Shown piece by piece: positions 26,097-34,258 of a stretch of 64,000 bases of DNA. A program made the translations under genes and the position numbers. The notes under the pieces were generated by a model. The model was not told where the DNA came from and searched no databases. It was given only the letters and a program-made list of their open reading frames with translations. Each line of letters starts with the position of its first letter. The first letter of the stretch is position 1. The stretch is taken from assembly GCF_014855515.1 (NCBI RefSeq), contig NZ_JACYFK010000001.1, positions 1,240,001 to 1,304,000 of the forward strand, in the 5' to 3' direction. This DNA is from Euzebyella marina (lineage in GTDB: Bacteria; Bacteroidota; Bacteroidia; Flavobacteriales; Flavobacteriaceae).

Positions 26097-26158
26097 CAAG
26101 AGTTAAGTTTTATTTATTCTGTGTGGGGATGATTTAAAAATACGACACAAAAAGTACT

Positions 26159-26575
26159 TTAACTACTCTGAACGCCACTTATCTGCTCTAAAACCGTATG
26201 CAGGTCTTCGCGAACCACTGGCTTAAGAATATAATTGTTGACGGCAGGGTAGTTTTTGATTCTCTCTAAGTCACGGGGATCGATAGAAGAACTGATGATG
26301 TAAATGACCACCTGTTCACGATTAGGGTTGGGTATTTGAACAAAATCATCTAAAAATTCCCACCCATTCATTATGGGCATATTTAAATCGAGAAAAATTA
26401 CCGGAGGCAGTTTCAAATTATCCTCAACCATATCTGATAATCCATCAATGGCATCTTGGCCATTGTTGAATACAATGATTTCGTCACTAAAATCGACCTC
26501 CTTCATTATTCGCTTCGTGCTGTAAACAAAAATGGGGTCGTCGTCAATAATACAAGTAGTGTTAATTTTAGCCAT
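26159..26575 (-). CDS. Stand-alone response-regulator receiver (first)
   Basis: A 138-residue CheY-like receiver without output domain, close in sequence to the one just downstream (shared FLDLNMPIMNGWEF / FVDLNMPVMNGWEF and SSSIDP.D motifs), so the two are tandem duplicates. Acidic pair in CIIDDDPIF, phospho-acceptor Asp in LDLNMP, Ser in IISSSIDP, Lys in YILKPV. ATG start at 26575, two bases from the stop of the PAS kinase gene, so translation is probably coupled. Two receivers for one kinase suggest a branched signal or a phosphate sink (inference). Confidence 0.92.
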   Translation of the reverse strand: MAKINTTCIIDDDPIFVYSTKRIMKEVDFSDEIIVFNNGQDAIDGLSDMVEDNLKLPPVIFLDLNMPIMNGWEFLDDFVQIPNPNREQVVIYIISSSIDPRDLERIKNYPAVNNYILKPVVREDLHTVLEQISGVQSS

Positions 26576-26577
26576 CT

Positions 26578-28785
26578 CTATTTAATTTGAGTCCTGTCAA
26601 AATATAATTTGAAAGTGGTTCCCTTGTTAACCTCACTCTCAACTTCAATATGACCGTTCATCGCTTCAATTTGGTTTTTGGTAATGAAAAGGCCAATGCC
26701 TTTGGCATCTTTGTTTCTATGAAAGGTTTTGTACATTCCAAAGATTTTCTTTCCGTGTCTCTTTAGATTAATGCCCAAACCATTGTCTTCAAAGCTTAAA
26801 ATTACATTTTTATCAGTAATTTCTGAAGATATCTTCAACAAAGGCGCTCTATCGGGCGAGCTGTATTTAATTCCGTTGGTAAGTAAATTAAGAAAAATAC
26901 TATCTACGTAAGCTGGTATGCCCATGATATTCAAATTTTTGGGCATATCAACTTGGCATGTAACATCTTTTTCTTGAAAGAGTACGCTCAGATTTTTCTT
27001 AACGGTGAACAAGGTATCGTATAAATTGACCAGTACCATTTTTTCTGAGGCACCTACCTTTAATTGTACCACATCATTCAAGTGAATGACTGTTTCATTC
27101 AAACTTTCTGATGCATCCTTCAACATTGAGTGAATTTCTGTCACTTCCGCTTCGTCTTTCTCGCCAGCTAAGAAACCAGTAAGCATTGATAGATTGGTGG
27201 CGTGCGATCGTAGATTATGAGAGACGATGTGCGCAAAATTCAAGAGGCTGTCATTTTGGTTTTTGGTCACCTCAAGCAATCGGGTCAATTCCTTTTCAGC
27301 TCTAATTCGATGGGTAATGTCCATAATTTGAGATACGAAGTGCGAAAGGTCGCCATCGATATTTCTCACAGCGGTCACCGTTAAAATGGCGTATACCGTA
27401 TGCCCTTTTTTATGCAGGTATCGTTTCTCTATTCTATAACTGTCTCTTTTGCCATCGATAACCTCATATAAAAGTTGTAGGTCTTTATCCAGATCATCTA
27501 CATGTGTGATATCTTGAAAGGTGGTCTTTAGAAGTTCTTCTTGCGAATACCCCAGCTTTTCGCACAATCTTTTATTAACTCTGATCCAATTACCTTCGAT
27601 GCCGACCAATGCCATACCCGTATTGGATCGTTCAAATGCCTCATGAAAAGATTCTTCGCTCTTTTCAAGCATCATTTGAGTTTGAGTGAGTTCTGTAATA
27701 TCAAGATTGGTACCAATCATTTTGATTGGTTTGCCCTTACTATTTTTTAGAATGACGGCCCTAGCACCAATATGTTTTACTTGTCCGTCGGGCCATCTCA
27801 CCCTGAATTTGGTGTTATAATCTTTTTCTCCTTCTAGTGCGGCGGCATGGGTTTTAGATAGAGCTTCCATATCCTCGGGCGTCATTATCGATGTCCAATC
27901 CTCCGTATTGTTAGGATTAAATTTTTTCCTTTTTACCCCGTAAAGGGCATACATGTTGTCATCCCATACAATGTTTTCAGTAGTCAGGTCATATTCCCAA
28001 ATACCGATTTTAGACCCGGTTGTGGCTATCGCCAGCCTATTGGAGACCTCATTAAGTTTGAGCTCCATTTTCTTTTCATCATCAATATCTTGAAATGTTC
28101 CGAAGATACGAACACACTTGCCGTCACGCATTTCAACATCGCCCATTGCCCGGACCCATTTTTCCCTTCCTTTGGCGGTTACTATGACCAGCTTGACATC
28201 CCATGGTGTCCCTGTGGTTATAGCCCTATCCACCACCTTGTTGATAGTATTTCTATGTCTTCCCTCTTTATAAAAATTAATACCCTCTTCTAATTTGGGT
28301 ACATAATCGAGGGGAACTTCATGAATTTCTTTGGTAATATCAGTCCAGAAAAGGTCATTGGTCAATAGGTCGATTTCCCATCCTCCGATACGGGCTACCT
28401 CCAAGGCGCGTTGGTGAATGACTTCTTTTTTGCGCTGTTCCGTTACATCTTCAAGAACAACTATAAGACCGTCTATTTCACCCGCTGAATTCTTTTTAGG
28501 GTTCACCTTCCACTTGAGCCATTTAAAGGCCCCATTGTCCGAAAGAAATTTTTTGCCGGTATGTTCACTCGATTGTCCTTCAAGTGCCAACGGAAGCACA
28601 TCGTTAAGGTCTAAGGGTAAATTTGGCATAATGTCGAAGAAAAACTTTCCTTCGATATCTGTATGATCAGGGCAGAATTGATGTAGCCAAACAGTGGAAT
28701 AATTTTGAAAACGACAGTCCTCATCAAGTAGGGCAATGGCTACTGGAGAATCTTTTATAAGTGAATCAACGGTCAGTGCATCCAA
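26578..28785 (-). CDS. Multi-PAS sensor histidine kinase
   Basis: Cytoplasmic sensor kinase of 735 residues with no membrane segment. Four PAS domains are visible at about residues 8-118, 125-235, 250-368 and 375-495; the second and third have the PAC-type endings FGTFQDI and IGTNLDITE, the fourth VSQIMDITHR. Then come the phospho-acceptor His in HIVSHNLRSHATNLSML (about 517) and a HATPase domain with N-L-L-T-N-G-I-K-Y, D-N-G-L-G-I and K-G-I-G-L-F. The frame opens with TTG directly after an in-frame TAA; no in-frame ATG occurs for about 50 residues, so TTG 28785 is the likely start. It leads the kinase-receiver-receiver operon. Confidence 0.92.
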   Translation of the reverse strand: MDALTVDSLIKDSPVAIALLDEDCRFQNYSTVWLHQFCPDHTDIEGKFFFDIMPNLPLDLNDVLPLALEGQSSEHTGKKFLSDNGAFKWLKWKVNPKKNSAGEIDGLIVVLEDVTEQRKKEVIHQRALEVARIGGWEIDLLTNDLFWTDITKEIHEVPLDYVPKLEEGINFYKEGRHRNTINKVVDRAITTGTPWDVKLVIVTAKGREKWVRAMGDVEMRDGKCVRIFGTFQDIDDEKKMELKLNEVSNRLAIATTGSKIGIWEYDLTTENIVWDDNMYALYGVKRKKFNPNNTEDWTSIMTPEDMEALSKTHAAALEGEKDYNTKFRVRWPDGQVKHIGARAVILKNSKGKPIKMIGTNLDITELTQTQMMLEKSEESFHEAFERSNTGMALVGIEGNWIRVNKRLCEKLGYSQEELLKTTFQDITHVDDLDKDLQLLYEVIDGKRDSYRIEKRYLHKKGHTVYAILTVTAVRNIDGDLSHFVSQIMDITHRIRAEKELTRLLEVTKNQNDSLLNFAHIVSHNLRSHATNLSMLTGFLAGEKDEAEVTEIHSMLKDASESLNETVIHLNDVVQLKVGASEKMVLVNLYDTLFTVKKNLSVLFQEKDVTCQVDMPKNLNIMGIPAYVDSIFLNLLTNGIKYSSPDRAPLLKISSEITDKNVILSFEDNGLGINLKRHGKKIFGMYKTFHRNKDAKGIGLFITKNQIEAMNGHIEVESEVNKGTTFKLYFDRTQIK

Positions 28786-29032
28786 TTATTTAGGGGAATT
28801 TGGTTAGTGTGAAGTTAAAAATAAAGTTTAAAGTAGGAAAATAACTAACTGGCTATGGACATTTCTTTCAAATTTTTTGCCGACGTCGTACGAAGTCAGC
28901 TTTCAAACTATAAACAAAAGCGATGAAGCCATAATATTAAAATACGCTTTATAAACTTTGTAAACATCGATTTTCGTAATTTACAATGACAACTTAATAC
29001 TATAGATTAACTGCTTTTTCGGGTGAATTATT

Positions 29033-29512
29033 ATGGCAAACATGAATGAAGATTTTTTAAACGACATTAGGGAGGGTAATGTGACCAAGGTAGAGAAGAA
29101 GGTTCAACAAAATCCAGAATTGATAGGTCTAAAAGACCAACGCGGCTCTACACCCTTAATATTGGCAACCTACTACAATCAATTTGATATTGCCCAATTA
29201 CTTTTAAACCAAGGGGCCGGGGTAGACGAAGTTGACGGGGCGGGCAATACCGCCTTAATGGGAGTCTGTTTTAAAGGCTATGACCAATTGGCCGAACTTC
29301 TGGTCGAAAACGGAGCGAATGTCAATCATAGAAATGCAATGGGCGGTACTAGTCTTATTTACGCCGCAACTTTTAAGAGGCCTGAGATAGCAAAGTTATT
29401 ACTGGCAAACGGCGCTGATAAATCGGTAAAAGATAATCGGGGTCAAACAGCCCTTGATCACGCCAAACTTCAGGGTTCCGATGAGTTGGTGCAACTTTTA
29501 GAGCGAGATTGA
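29033..29512 (+). CDS. Ankyrin-repeat protein
   Basis: A 159-residue protein made almost wholly of about four ankyrin repeats (GSTPLILATYYNQFDIAQLLLNQGA, GNTALMGVCFKGYDQLAELLVENGA, GGTSLIYAATFKRPEIAKLLLANGA, GQTALDHAKLQGSDELVQLL), each quoted here only by its diagnostic start and end residues in the family. There is no signal peptide or membrane helix, so it is cytosolic, and it presumably acts by binding another protein. Its stop codon TGA shares a base with the ATG of the NUDIX gene, which points to translational coupling; the partner or process is not known. ATG 29033 is the best start, though ATG 29042 is also possible. Confidence 0.88.
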   Translation: MANMNEDFLNDIREGNVTKVEKKVQQNPELIGLKDQRGSTPLILATYYNQFDIAQLLLNQGAGVDEVDGAGNTALMGVCFKGYDQLAELLVENGANVNHRNAMGGTSLIYAATFKRPEIAKLLLANGADKSVKDNRGQTALDHAKLQGSDELVQLLERD

Positions 29513-30141
29513 TGGGTTTAACGAATGAAGATCAGCTTACTTTAATAAAACGATTAAAGGCTATAGCCGAAACAGGTCTTGTGTACGCTGAAAGCGATTA
29601 TTCCGAAGAGCGATATACCGAAATAAGACAAATAAGCCTTCAATTATTGAGTCATTTGTCAAATTCTGAATTATCAGTTTTAGACAATTTCTTTTTACCT
29701 GAGAAAGATTATCCAACCGTAAAGGTAGATGTTAGGGCCTTTGTGCTAAATGACAAACAGCAAATACTTTTGGCAAAAGAGCGTATAGATGGTAAATGGA
29801 CGATTCCTGGAGGATGGGCCGATATCGGCGATACGCCTTCGGAAGCTGTACTGAAAGAAATTAAAGAAGAGACGGGGCTGGAGGCCGAGGTGAAACGGTT
29901 GTTGGCGGTTTATGATAAGCGTTGTCACCCGCACCCACCGCAACCATTTTATATTTATAAGCTTATATTTTACTGCGAAGTTAAAGGAGGTCATCTAAAC
30001 CACGGATTCGATATGCAAGGAGCTGATTATTTTGATGTGGATAAATTACCCGAGCTATCGGAGGACAGAATTTTGAAATCTCAAATTGAACACCTGTTCG
30101 AATTGACCAATAATGGTTCAAATCAAGTTTATTTCGACTAA
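29512..30141 (+). CDS. NUDIX hydrolase
   Basis: Pyrophosphohydrolase of 209 residues. The N-terminal helical domain (about 1-65) matches the Nudix_N_2 type found in ADP-ribose/CDP-choline pyrophosphatases such as Bacillus YjhB. The NUDIX box is G-G-W-A-D-I-G-D-T-P-S-E-A-V-L-K-E-I-K-E-E-T-G-L, with the catalytic E-I-K-E-E in place; the first box Glu is Asp and the usual Arg is Lys, both tolerated changes. An HPHPPQP loop follows. A TTG at 29509 extends the frame by one codon; ATG 29512, overlapping the ankyrin stop (TGATG), is preferred. The next gene starts one base after its stop. Confidence 0.92.
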   Translation: MGLTNEDQLTLIKRLKAIAETGLVYAESDYSEERYTEIRQISLQLLSHLSNSELSVLDNFFLPEKDYPTVKVDVRAFVLNDKQQILLAKERIDGKWTIPGGWADIGDTPSEAVLKEIKEETGLEAEVKRLLAVYDKRCHPHPPQPFYIYKLIFYCEVKGGHLNHGFDMQGADYFDVDKLPELSEDRILKSQIEHLFELTNNGSNQVYFD

Positions 30142-30142
30142 A

Positions 30143-30916
30143 ATGAAAGACCAGCTAAAGATTGCGTTGATACAGGCACCTCTTGTTTGGGAGAATCCCG
30201 AAGCCAATAGAAACTATTTTGAGAACAAATTGGCTGATGTAAATGAGGAAATTGATATGATGATTCTGCCGGAAATGTTCACGACTGGGTTTACCATGAC
30301 CCCTCAAAATATCCACAGCTCAGAAGGAGAAAACACTTTGGTATGGATGAAAAAGTTGGCCCAAAAACAGAATGCCGCCATTGTTGGTAGCATTGTTTAT
30401 GAGGCACAAGAATTCTTTACCAATCGTTTGTTTTTTGTGAAGCCGGATGGCGGAATTGACTATTATGACAAGAGGCACACTTTTACCTTGGCAGGTGAAA
30501 ACGAAGTATATAACTCGGGTGCTAAAAAGTTGATTGTCAATTTTAGAGGCTTCAAGATTTGCCCGATGGTTTGTTATGATTTAAGATTTCCGGTTTGGGC
30601 CAGAAATGTCGAGAAATATGACGTATTGCTATATGTAGCTAATTGGCCAAAACCCAGAGTCGGAGCCTGGGATGCACTTTTAAAGGCTAGGGCTATTGAA
30701 AATATGGCCTATTGTGTTGGCGTCAATAGAGTAGGTGTAGACGAGAAGGGGCATAAATATTCCGGCCACTCTGCTACATACGATTGCTTGGGCGAGCAAT
30801 TGGCGTACTCCGAAAGGGAAGCTATTCTCTATTCAACTATCGAAAGAAACCACATCGAGGAAACTAGAGAGAAATTAAAATTCTTAGAAGATATGGATGA
30901 CTTTACTCTCGAATAG
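30143..30916 (+). CDS. Omega-amidase (carbon-nitrogen hydrolase, YafV/NIT2 type)
   Basis: Nitrilase-superfamily amidase, 257 residues, likely hydrolysing alpha-ketoglutaramate or alpha-ketosuccinamate formed by glutamine or asparagine transamination, or repairing deaminated glutathione. The Glu-Lys-Cys triad is visible: Glu in MILPEMFTTGF, Lys in YYDKRHTF, Cys in CPMVCYDLRFPVWAR. The longer frame from 30113 adds ten residues that overlap the NUDIX gene; ATG 30143, two bases after the TAA stop, is preferred. It overlaps the 3' end of the converging Ig-like lipoprotein gene by 14 bases. The ankyrin-NUDIX-amidase trio reads as one transcript. Confidence 0.92.
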   Translation: MKDQLKIALIQAPLVWENPEANRNYFENKLADVNEEIDMMILPEMFTTGFTMTPQNIHSSEGENTLVWMKKLAQKQNAAIVGSIVYEAQEFFTNRLFFVKPDGGIDYYDKRHTFTLAGENEVYNSGAKKLIVNFRGFKICPMVCYDLRFPVWARNVEKYDVLLYVANWPKPRVGAWDALLKARAIENMAYCVGVNRVGVDEKGHKYSGHSATYDCLGEQLAYSEREAILYSTIERNHIEETREKLKFLEDMDDFTLE

Positions 30917-32519
30917 TAAAGGTTTCCACTTTTTCCCAGTTGGCACGAATCTCGATAACGTCTGGGTAGTAACTTATTTTTTCGGGTTGTCTTTTTTTGA
31001 GGTAGCTGCCAGTATCCCATTTGCCGTTATCATTAGTGTCGAAAATAACCCTTAGCAGGTACATCGCTGGCTCTAAATGGTTGAATTCAAATGATTGGGG
31101 CTCTCTTGCGACAATCTCCCTTTTGAGGGTGCCTTGTTCATCCGTGAGTTGAACTATTAAAGGGTATCTATCTTCTTTGACGTTTACTTCAAATCTGAGG
31201 TTTCCATAATCGGCATAACTGCCAGTGGAAAGAAAATAAGCGGTAGTATCATTGCTTTGACCAAAAAAGTCGGTTATAGCACCTGGTAGAAGGTCTAATT
31301 GATAGCTTTGATTGGGTTCTCGTTCAAACTTAAAGTCAACTTTATTCTCTATACTATCTAAAGATGCCAAATAGGAAACGGGCAGCGAATCTTGGTTCAT
31401 CATGCTCATTTTTGTGGTATCGACCTCACTGATAGGTGTGTTTGATGCTATATAGAAAGGCAGACTAAAACTTAAGGAGCCACTTTGATTAGGGTTCAAT
31501 CGCATAGAATCAATACCCACTTTTCTGTTTTTAACAGTAAAGGTATCCCTGACCATTAAACGCTCATTGGTTACGGTGAAAATGAGAGAGTCCATTTCAA
31601 AGGGTGTCAGCCAGTAGTTGAGCGTATCTTTATCACGTTCTTTTACCACTTTCGTCCTTACAGTATCGGGTAAGGCCGTAAGAGGTTCGATTTTCACACC
31701 TGAGGCATCCCCATAATAACCAAATTGAATCCGGTTTTTAGCCACTAAACTGGGCACTGCCATACTAAAATTGGGCACTTCTTTGAACAGTGTCAGCACA
31801 TAGGTAGAATCTGTGGGCAAAGTAATCGTGTCGTTCAAAAAGGCAATCTTATCGGCATTTTGATCGAAAATATTATTCTTTCCTGCGTCTTTGAGTGCGA
31901 ATAACTTGTACTGACCCTCCTTCAAATTTTTTAATCTAAAGATTACGGCACTATCAAGTGTATTGGTGATATAGTTGGGTGGTTTCTGAAAAATAGTAGA
32001 ATCGGTATATGCCGTATCGATTTCGTATAGCATTACGCTGATAAAATCATCAGCCTTTTTTTTGAAGGCATCTCTGACCGCCCCAGATAATCTTAAAGAG
32101 TCGATATAATCACCCGTAGAAAAAACATAGGTTAAGAAACTACTTGGGTTGCCTTCATTGTTATCTTGAACGCTTTGCCCAAAGTTGAGGGTGTAAGTGG
32201 TATTTTCTCGTAAGGTATCCTTAAATTTAAACTCAACATATCTGTTGGCACCCCCTTGAGGCGTAATTTCAGGCTGATATTTCAATGGAGGGGAAACTAT
32301 TAATTGATTTTGTACATCCTCCAATTTGATGAGTTCATTAAAGTAGAGGCGAATTTTACTCGCCTTGAAATTGATAGTCATGCTATCGGGCTCGGTTCTG
32401 ACCAATTTAGGCGGCGTTATATCTTTCGGCCCTCCCGAAGGGCTGCCTTTTCTGGCGCATTGCCATACAGTAAGAGCGATGAAAACTAAGAAGAGAAAGG
32501 CCACCAACCTACGAACCAT
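30903..32519 (-). CDS. Ig-like domain (SbsA-type) envelope lipoprotein
   Basis: Lipoprotein of 538 residues: MVRRLVAFLFLVFIALTVWQC carries the lipid Cys, followed by the small-residue linker ARKGSPSGGPKD that Bacteroidota use to place lipoproteins. Residues 30-135 form an SbsA-like Ig domain (PPKLVRTEPDSMTINFKASKI; TYTLNFGQSVQDNNEGNP). The rest is beta-rich with several more Ig-like or carboxypeptidase-regulatory-like segments (EGQYKLFALKDAGKNNIFDQ and AMYLLRVIFDTNDNGKWDTG). ATG 32519 is chosen because the signal starts there; the longer frame from 32549 adds ten residues of no signal character. It is probably co-transcribed with comF upstream (38-base gap). Role unknown, presumably structural. 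Confidence 0.85.
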   Translation of the reverse strand: MVRRLVAFLFLVFIALTVWQCARKGSPSGGPKDITPPKLVRTEPDSMTINFKASKIRLYFNELIKLEDVQNQLIVSPPLKYQPEITPQGGANRYVEFKFKDTLRENTTYTLNFGQSVQDNNEGNPSSFLTYVFSTGDYIDSLRLSGAVRDAFKKKADDFISVMLYEIDTAYTDSTIFQKPPNYITNTLDSAVIFRLKNLKEGQYKLFALKDAGKNNIFDQNADKIAFLNDTITLPTDSTYVLTLFKEVPNFSMAVPSLVAKNRIQFGYYGDASGVKIEPLTALPDTVRTKVVKERDKDTLNYWLTPFEMDSLIFTVTNERLMVRDTFTVKNRKVGIDSMRLNPNQSGSLSFSLPFYIASNTPISEVDTTKMSMMNQDSLPVSYLASLDSIENKVDFKFEREPNQSYQLDLLPGAITDFFGQSNDTTAYFLSTGSYADYGNLRFEVNVKEDRYPLIVQLTDEQGTLKREIVAREPQSFEFNHLEPAMYLLRVIFDTNDNGKWDTGSYLKKRQPEKISYYPDVIEIRANWEKVETFTIRE

Positions 32520-32557
32520 AATCGTAAAATCTAGGCCACAAAGAAACAACTAATTTT

Positions 32558-33277
32558 TCAATTGCCAGTTTTAGGAACCACTGCCATACTGGCTATATAG
32601 ATGGTGGTATTTGTGCCTTTTGATAGTGCTTGGGCACAAATTTCCATAGTTCCTCCGGTTGTAATTACATCGTCAACCAATAGTATTCTTTTGTTGTTGA
32701 CTCGCGATGGGTCTTGCAATTTGTAAAGTGATTTTTCTTGTTGCCATCTGCCCACCCTACTTTTACGTGTTTGTGTTTTGGTATTTGATGTTTTGACCAA
32801 AAGATTATCAACGTATTCAGCTTTTAGATAGAATGCGAGTTTCTGGGCAAATTTTGAAACTTGGTTATAGCCTCTTTTTCTTAGTTTTTTGAAATGTAGG
32901 GGTACGGGTATAACCAAATCAATAGTATTCTTGAGCTCGTGGTTTTCTAGTAGCTGTTGCCCATACCAGTCTCCTAGAAAATCGCCTATATGTTCTTGGT
33001 TTCTGTATTTTAGGTTGTGTATGACTTGTTGAACGATGCCTTTTTCAATGAAAAAGAGGAACGAACTGGCCTTTTCTATGTTAATTCTACCATAAAATAT
33101 ACGGTCTACTGGGTTTTCTTCGTTAAAAGTATAATCGGTGAGTGGCAAATTGTTCCGACAAACTGTACAGAGCGTTTCCTCTCCTCTGATTAAATGGTCA
33201 TTACATCCAAAACACACCCTTGGAAACAAAACCGAATTGATATCTATTAGTATATTTGTTAACTTTTTGTACAGCAA
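32558..33277 (-). CDS. ComF-family phosphoribosyltransferase-like protein
   Basis: Homologue of ComF, required for DNA uptake in naturally competent bacteria and otherwise widespread with unknown enzymatic role. The N-terminus has a zinc-type set C-F-G-C and C-T-V-C (about residues 22-40). Then come P-V-P-L-H-F-K-K-L-R-K-R-G-Y-N-Q and the PRPP-binding loop R-I-L-L-V-D-D-V-I-T-T-G-G-T-M. There is no in-frame ATG: the frame opens at TTG 33277, with only ATT and similar codons upstream before a stop, so a TTG start is inferred. Its upstream region faces the divergent coiled-coil gene across 47 bases. Confidence 0.9.
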   Translation of the reverse strand: MLYKKLTNILIDINSVLFPRVCFGCNDHLIRGEETLCTVCRNNLPLTDYTFNEENPVDRIFYGRINIEKASSFLFFIEKGIVQQVIHNLKYRNQEHIGDFLGDWYGQQLLENHELKNTIDLVIPVPLHFKKLRKRGYNQVSKFAQKLAFYLKAEYVDNLLVKTSNTKTQTRKSRVGRWQQEKSLYKLQDPSRVNNKRILLVDDVITTGGTMEICAQALSKGTNTTIYIASMAVVPKTGN

Positions 33278-33324
33278 AATCTTAAGTCTTAAAGCCCAAC
33301 TTACCTAAAGCTCATCCGTTCCCA

Positions 33325-34221
33325 ATGAACGTTCAAGATAACAAATTCAATTACAAGATAATTTTTGCTGCCTTAGTCGCTGTGATTATAGGTATTTTGA
33401 TTGCATTCTATTATAGCTATGCCCAATCAAGAAGCGAAATAGCTTTCTTGGAAAGGGAAAAGCAGATCTTGGTGCAAGATTTAAGCCTTATGAAGACCGA
33501 TGTAGATCGATTATCGGCTCTCAACGAGGTAAATGAAATAGAACTGGAAAGTTCAAAGTATCGAATTCAGCAATTATTGGATTCTGTCGGTCAATTGAAC
33601 TTTACGGTTGAAAAGCTAAGGGAATACAAGACCGAACTCCGCAGGTTAGAAGCCAAGAACGATAGTCTTAAGCTTAAGAATAATTTCTTGAGATATAACA
33701 ATGTTCTGCTTACCGAAAAATACGAAAAGACGAAACAAGAGCTTGAGCAATTAAAGGGCAAGAGTATATCGTTGGCAGAGGCCGAAGCTTTGCAAAGACA
33801 AAAAATTCAAGAACTTAATAGAGAGCTTAAATCAAAGAGTTATTTAAGTCTACAGGCTACAGAAGGCAGTGGTTTCCGTTTGAGAAGTGGCCGTCCTATC
33901 AATACCAATAAAGCCTCGATTATCGAAAAGTTACGTGGCTGTGTTACTGTACTTGCCGATATAACCGAGATGAATACCACTAAGGTTATTTACTATCAGT
34001 TTCTAGATCCCAATATGAAGGTTATAGAAGACAACGCCAATACAATCTCATTTAACGGCAACGTATACAGCAAAAGGGTCGAGTTCAATTTTGATGGTGA
34101 AGAAACCACTATCTGCGATTTTATAACCATTCCTCAGGGTTCGTTGGAAGAAGGTACGTACAGGCTTAATATTTTTGAAGGCCAGAAACTGTTGTCTTCC
34201 ACAGAATTTGAACTGAAATAA
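33325..34221 (+). CDS. Single-pass membrane coiled-coil protein
   Basis: Not a named family to me. Residues 11-32 form one membrane helix (IIFAALVAVIIGILIAFYY), residues 35-175 a long coiled coil rich in Leu, Glu and Lys, and residues 180-298 a beta-type domain outside the membrane (GCVTVLADITEMNTTKVIYYQ; EEGTYRLNIFEG). The layout resembles flavobacterial envelope proteins whose terminal domain binds a partner or cell-wall component. It may act as a spacer in the periplasm (inference). The gene stands alone between comF (divergent) and glyQS, which has its own promoter in the 37-base gap. Confidence 0.8.
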   Translation: MNVQDNKFNYKIIFAALVAVIIGILIAFYYSYAQSRSEIAFLEREKQILVQDLSLMKTDVDRLSALNEVNEIELESSKYRIQQLLDSVGQLNFTVEKLREYKTELRRLEAKNDSLKLKNNFLRYNNVLLTEKYEKTKQELEQLKGKSISLAEAEALQRQKIQELNRELKSKSYLSLQATEGSGFRLRSGRPINTNKASIIEKLRGCVTVLADITEMNTTKVIYYQFLDPNMKVIEDNANTISFNGNVYSKRVEFNFDGEETTICDFITIPQGSLEEGTYRLNIFEGQKLLSSTEFELK

Positions 34222-34227
34222 TTTTTT

Positions 34228-34254
34228 TTGACTTTCCGTAATATCCTATTTTTG
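34228..34254 (+). promoter_or_regulatory. Candidate glyQS promoter
   Basis: TTG at 34228-34230 and TATTTTTG at 34247-34254, 16 bases apart, fit the Bacteroidota promoter, though the spacer is slightly short. The -7 box ends 4 bases before the ATG, so the transcript would be nearly or fully leaderless. Confidence 0.45.
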
Positions 34255-34258
34255 CCGC

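Noticed and set aside
25692-28785. Phage-defence or retron-like system around the kinase cassette and the ankyrin gene
   Set aside because: All proteins are ordinary two-component, ankyrin, NUDIX and amidase families; no nuclease, reverse transcriptase or toxin domain is nearby.
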